This document shows positions 6,178 through 7,692 of a DNA stretch of 7,692 nt, in pieces. A program made the position numbers and the translations under genes. The notes under the pieces were generated by a model. That model worked only from the letters and a program-made list of their open reading frames with translations. It searched no databases and had not been told where the DNA came from. This stretch comes from Eubacteriales bacterium (GTDB taxonomy: Bacteria > Bacillota > Clostridia > Christensenellales > SZUA-584): the NCBI GenBank assembly GCA_028711205.1, contig JAQTSP010000123.1, positions 1 to 7,692 on the forward strand. The letters run 5' to 3'. How positions within the stretch are numbered: position 1 is the first letter of the stretch; every line of letters begins with the position of its first letter.

Positions 6178-7431
6178 ATGAAGATACTTGTCGTCGGCGG
6201 CGGCGGAAGAGAGCACGCGATCATTTGGAAGCTCAGGCAGAACAAGAGCATCGGCGAGATACACTGCGCGCCGGGCAACGGCGGCATCAGCGACAACGCT
6301 GTATGCGTGCCCATCAAGGCGACGGATATCGACGCGATGGCCGCTTACGCGAAACAACAGCGGTTTGATCTGGTGATCGTGGCACCTGACGATCCGCTGT
6401 ATATGGGCATGGTGGACAGGCTGAATGAAGAAGGCATCAGGGCGTTCGGGCCAACGGCACGCGCCGCGGAGATAGAGGGTAGCAAGGTATACGCGAAACA
6501 GCTGATGAAGAAATACGGCATACCGGCGGCGGGATATGAAGTGTTTTCCGACTATCAGAGCGCGTGCGCATATGTCGAATCGTGCGAAATGCCCATCGTC
6601 GTTAAAGCAGATGGCCTAGCGCTCGGCAAAGGCGTGATCATCTGCCAAAGCGCGGATGAAGCCAAATCGGCGCTTGACAACATTATGGTCAAAAAGGTTT
6701 TCGGAGACGCCGGAAACCGTGTGGTGATCGAGGAGTTTCTTGAAGGCCCGGAGGTTTCCGTGCTGTCGTTCTGCGACGGAAAAACGATATTGCCGATGGC
6801 CAGCGCGCAGGACCACAAACGTATATGCGACGGAGACCAAGGCCCCAATACCGGTGGTATGGGTACATTTTCGCCGACGCCGAGATATACAGGCGCGCTG
6901 AAAGCTGAGATTGAGCAGACGATCATTCAAAGGACGCTGTATGCGCTGAGCATGGAAGACCGTGAATTCAAAGGTGTGATATTCTTCGGGCTGATGCTGA
7001 CGAAAGACGGCCCGAGACTGCTCGAATACAACGCGCGCTTCGGCGACCCGGAGGCGCAGGTCGTACTGCCGCGCATGAAGAACGATCTCTTGGGCGTGAT
7101 GAACGCTGTGATTGACGGCAGGCTCGAAGATATCACGCTTGAATGGGACGAGAGGAGCGCCGTCTGTGTCGTGATGGCGTCGGGCGGATACCCCGGCCAT
7201 TATCAGAAAGGCATCGCGATAGACGGCCTTGAGCGCGTATCGGATGATGCCATCGTTTTCCATGCGGGAACGGCAAAAAAGAACGGGTGTTATGTCACGA
7301 ACGGCGGACGGGTGCTCGGCGTAACGGCGCTTGGCAGGGATATCGGCGAGGCGCGCGAGAAAGCTTACGCAGAGGCCGCAAAAATCAGCTTTGATGGGGT
7401 ACAGTATCGTAAAGATATCGGTATTAAATAG
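6178..7431 (+). CDS. purD: Phosphoribosylamine-glycine ligase (GAR synthetase)
   Basis: PurD joins glycine to phosphoribosylamine with ATP to give GAR, the step directly after PurF. The 417 residues form a standard ATP-grasp enzyme. Motifs are the N-terminal GGGGREHAI (7-15) and APGNGGI (31-37), then ATP-grasp elements KADGLALGKGV (143-153), EEFLEGPEVS (185-194), DHKR (212-215), GPNTGGMGTFSP (222-233) and the metal-binding EYNARFGDPE (283-292). The C-terminal domain shows GGRVLGVTA (376-384) and ends in YRKDIG. The segment APDDPLYMGMVD (69-80) replaces the enterobacterial GPEAPL form; I read this as lineage variation. The start lies 10 nt after purH, with GAGGTG (6167-6172) at 5-nt spacing. 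It is the last gene of the operon, followed by a terminator. Confidence 0.96.
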   Translation: MKILVVGGGGREHAIIWKLRQNKSIGEIHCAPGNGGISDNAVCVPIKATDIDAMAAYAKQQRFDLVIVAPDDPLYMGMVDRLNEEGIRAFGPTARAAEIEGSKVYAKQLMKKYGIPAAGYEVFSDYQSACAYVESCEMPIVVKADGLALGKGVIICQSADEAKSALDNIMVKKVFGDAGNRVVIEEFLEGPEVSVLSFCDGKTILPMASAQDHKRICDGDQGPNTGGMGTFSPTPRYTGALKAEIEQTIIQRTLYALSMEDREFKGVIFFGLMLTKDGPRLLEYNARFGDPEAQVVLPRMKNDLLGVMNAVIDGRLEDITLEWDERSAVCVVMASGGYPGHYQKGIAIDGLERVSDDAIVFHAGTAKKNGCYVTNGGRVLGVTALGRDIGEAREKAYAEAAKISFDGVQYRKDIGIK

Positions 7432-7445
7432 CAGAAAATTGATAG

Positions 7446-7464
7446 GGGAGGGTGCCCTCTTTTT
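7446..7464 (+). terminator. Probable rho-independent terminator after purD
   Basis: GAGG (7448-7451) pairs with CCTC (7456-7459) around a GTGC loop, two G-U pairs can extend the stem, and TTTTT (7460-7464) follows at once. The stem is short but GC-rich. It lies 14 nt after the purD stop and should end the operon transcript. Termination may be incomplete. Confidence 0.6.
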
Positions 7465-7479
7465 GTATCGGCCAAATCA

Positions 7480-7488
7480 TGTTATAAT
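7480..7488 (+). promoter_or_regulatory. Extended -10 promoter for the MBL-fold gene
   Basis: TGTTATAAT is a perfect TATAAT box with the TG-N extension. The -35 position falls in the T-run of the terminator (TTTTTG, 7460-7465) and is poor, which extended -10 promoters tolerate. Transcription would start near 7495, about 20 nt before the gene. Confidence 0.6.
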
Positions 7489-7515
7489 TTATAAAGGCAT
7501 AATGCGGAGGATGGT

Positions 7516-7692
7516 ATGAAAATCATAAAGACGAAGGAGTCTTCGTGGCTTGCATATGAAAATAATAAAGGGATACTTGTGGATACAGGGCTGAGCCACT
7601 GCGGCGGCAGCATTCTCAAGATTTTAAATCAATATAAAATTGAGGAACTGATCATCTTTTTGACGCATACGCATTTTGACCATGCCGGCGGC
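7516..7692 (+). CDS. Partial metallo-beta-lactamase-fold hydrolase (N-terminus)
   Basis: The first 59 codons of a gene that runs off the right end. GGAGG (7506-7510) precedes the ATG by 5 nt; an ATG at 7511 closes after two codons. The protein opens with a beta strand and WLAYENNKGILVDTG (11-25), where the Asp-Thr-Gly is typical of this fold, and then shows the metal-binding signature HTHFDH (51-56) followed by AGG. That is the HxHxDH motif which binds two metal ions, usually zinc, in glyoxalase II-like and related hydrolases. There is no signal peptide, so it is probably cytosolic and not a secreted beta-lactamase. The substrate cannot be told from this part. It has its own promoter and follows a terminator, so a role in purine synthesis is not implied. 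Confidence 0.9.
   Translation, partial: MKIIKTKESSWLAYENNKGILVDTGLSHCGGSILKILNQYKIEELIIFLTHTHFDHAGG

Noticed and set aside
6616..7263. Long open frame on the - strand within purD (215 codons)
   Set aside because: It is a mirror of the conserved PurD coding frame, rich in His and Arg as expected of such shadows, with no family resemblance.

Overview
The window is a de novo purine biosynthesis operon, purE-purC-purF-purM-purN-purH-purD, all on the + strand (269-7431). It is flanked on the left by the first codons of a divergent gene that looks like an insertion-sequence transposase, and on the right by the first 59 codons of a metallo-beta-lactamase-fold protein. The source is probably a bacterium of the Firmicutes, most likely class Clostridia, with coding DNA of roughly even base composition. 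The reasons are the compact E-C-F-M-N-H-D order, the strong GGAGG-type ribosome binding sites, a Bacillus-type PurF with a propeptide and four iron-sulphur cysteines, and clostridial-looking PurE, PurH and PurD sequences. I cannot name a genus.

Layout. Positions 1-47 (- strand) hold the transposase-like N-terminus. Positions 48-268 are AT-rich and non-coding. They contain a perfect hairpin with a U-tract facing left (a terminator for the - strand), a second perfect inverted repeat built on CGAAC/GTTCG (126-150, an operator or a + strand terminator), and a good sigma-A-type promoter (185-213). A 13-codon reading frame whose stop overlaps the purE start (TAATG) also lies here. Seven genes follow with gaps of 1-10 nt, a 10-nt overlap at purM/purN, and one larger gap of 69 nt before purH. 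A short intrinsic terminator follows purD, and an extended -10 promoter then serves the MBL-fold gene.

How the genes work together. PurF starts the pathway by making phosphoribosylamine from PRPP and glutamine. PurD adds glycine to give GAR and PurN formylates it to FGAR. PurM closes the imidazole ring to AIR. PurE carries out carboxylation at the AIR/CAIR step, PurC adds aspartate to give SAICAR, and PurH performs the last two steps to IMP. The FGAM synthase genes (purL or purSQL), purB and purK are not here and must be elsewhere or, for purK, possibly absent.

All seven enzymes look full length with their key residues intact. I see no undescribed system. The points worth a second look are in the 220-nt control region, the PurF start and propeptide, and the missing pathway partners.
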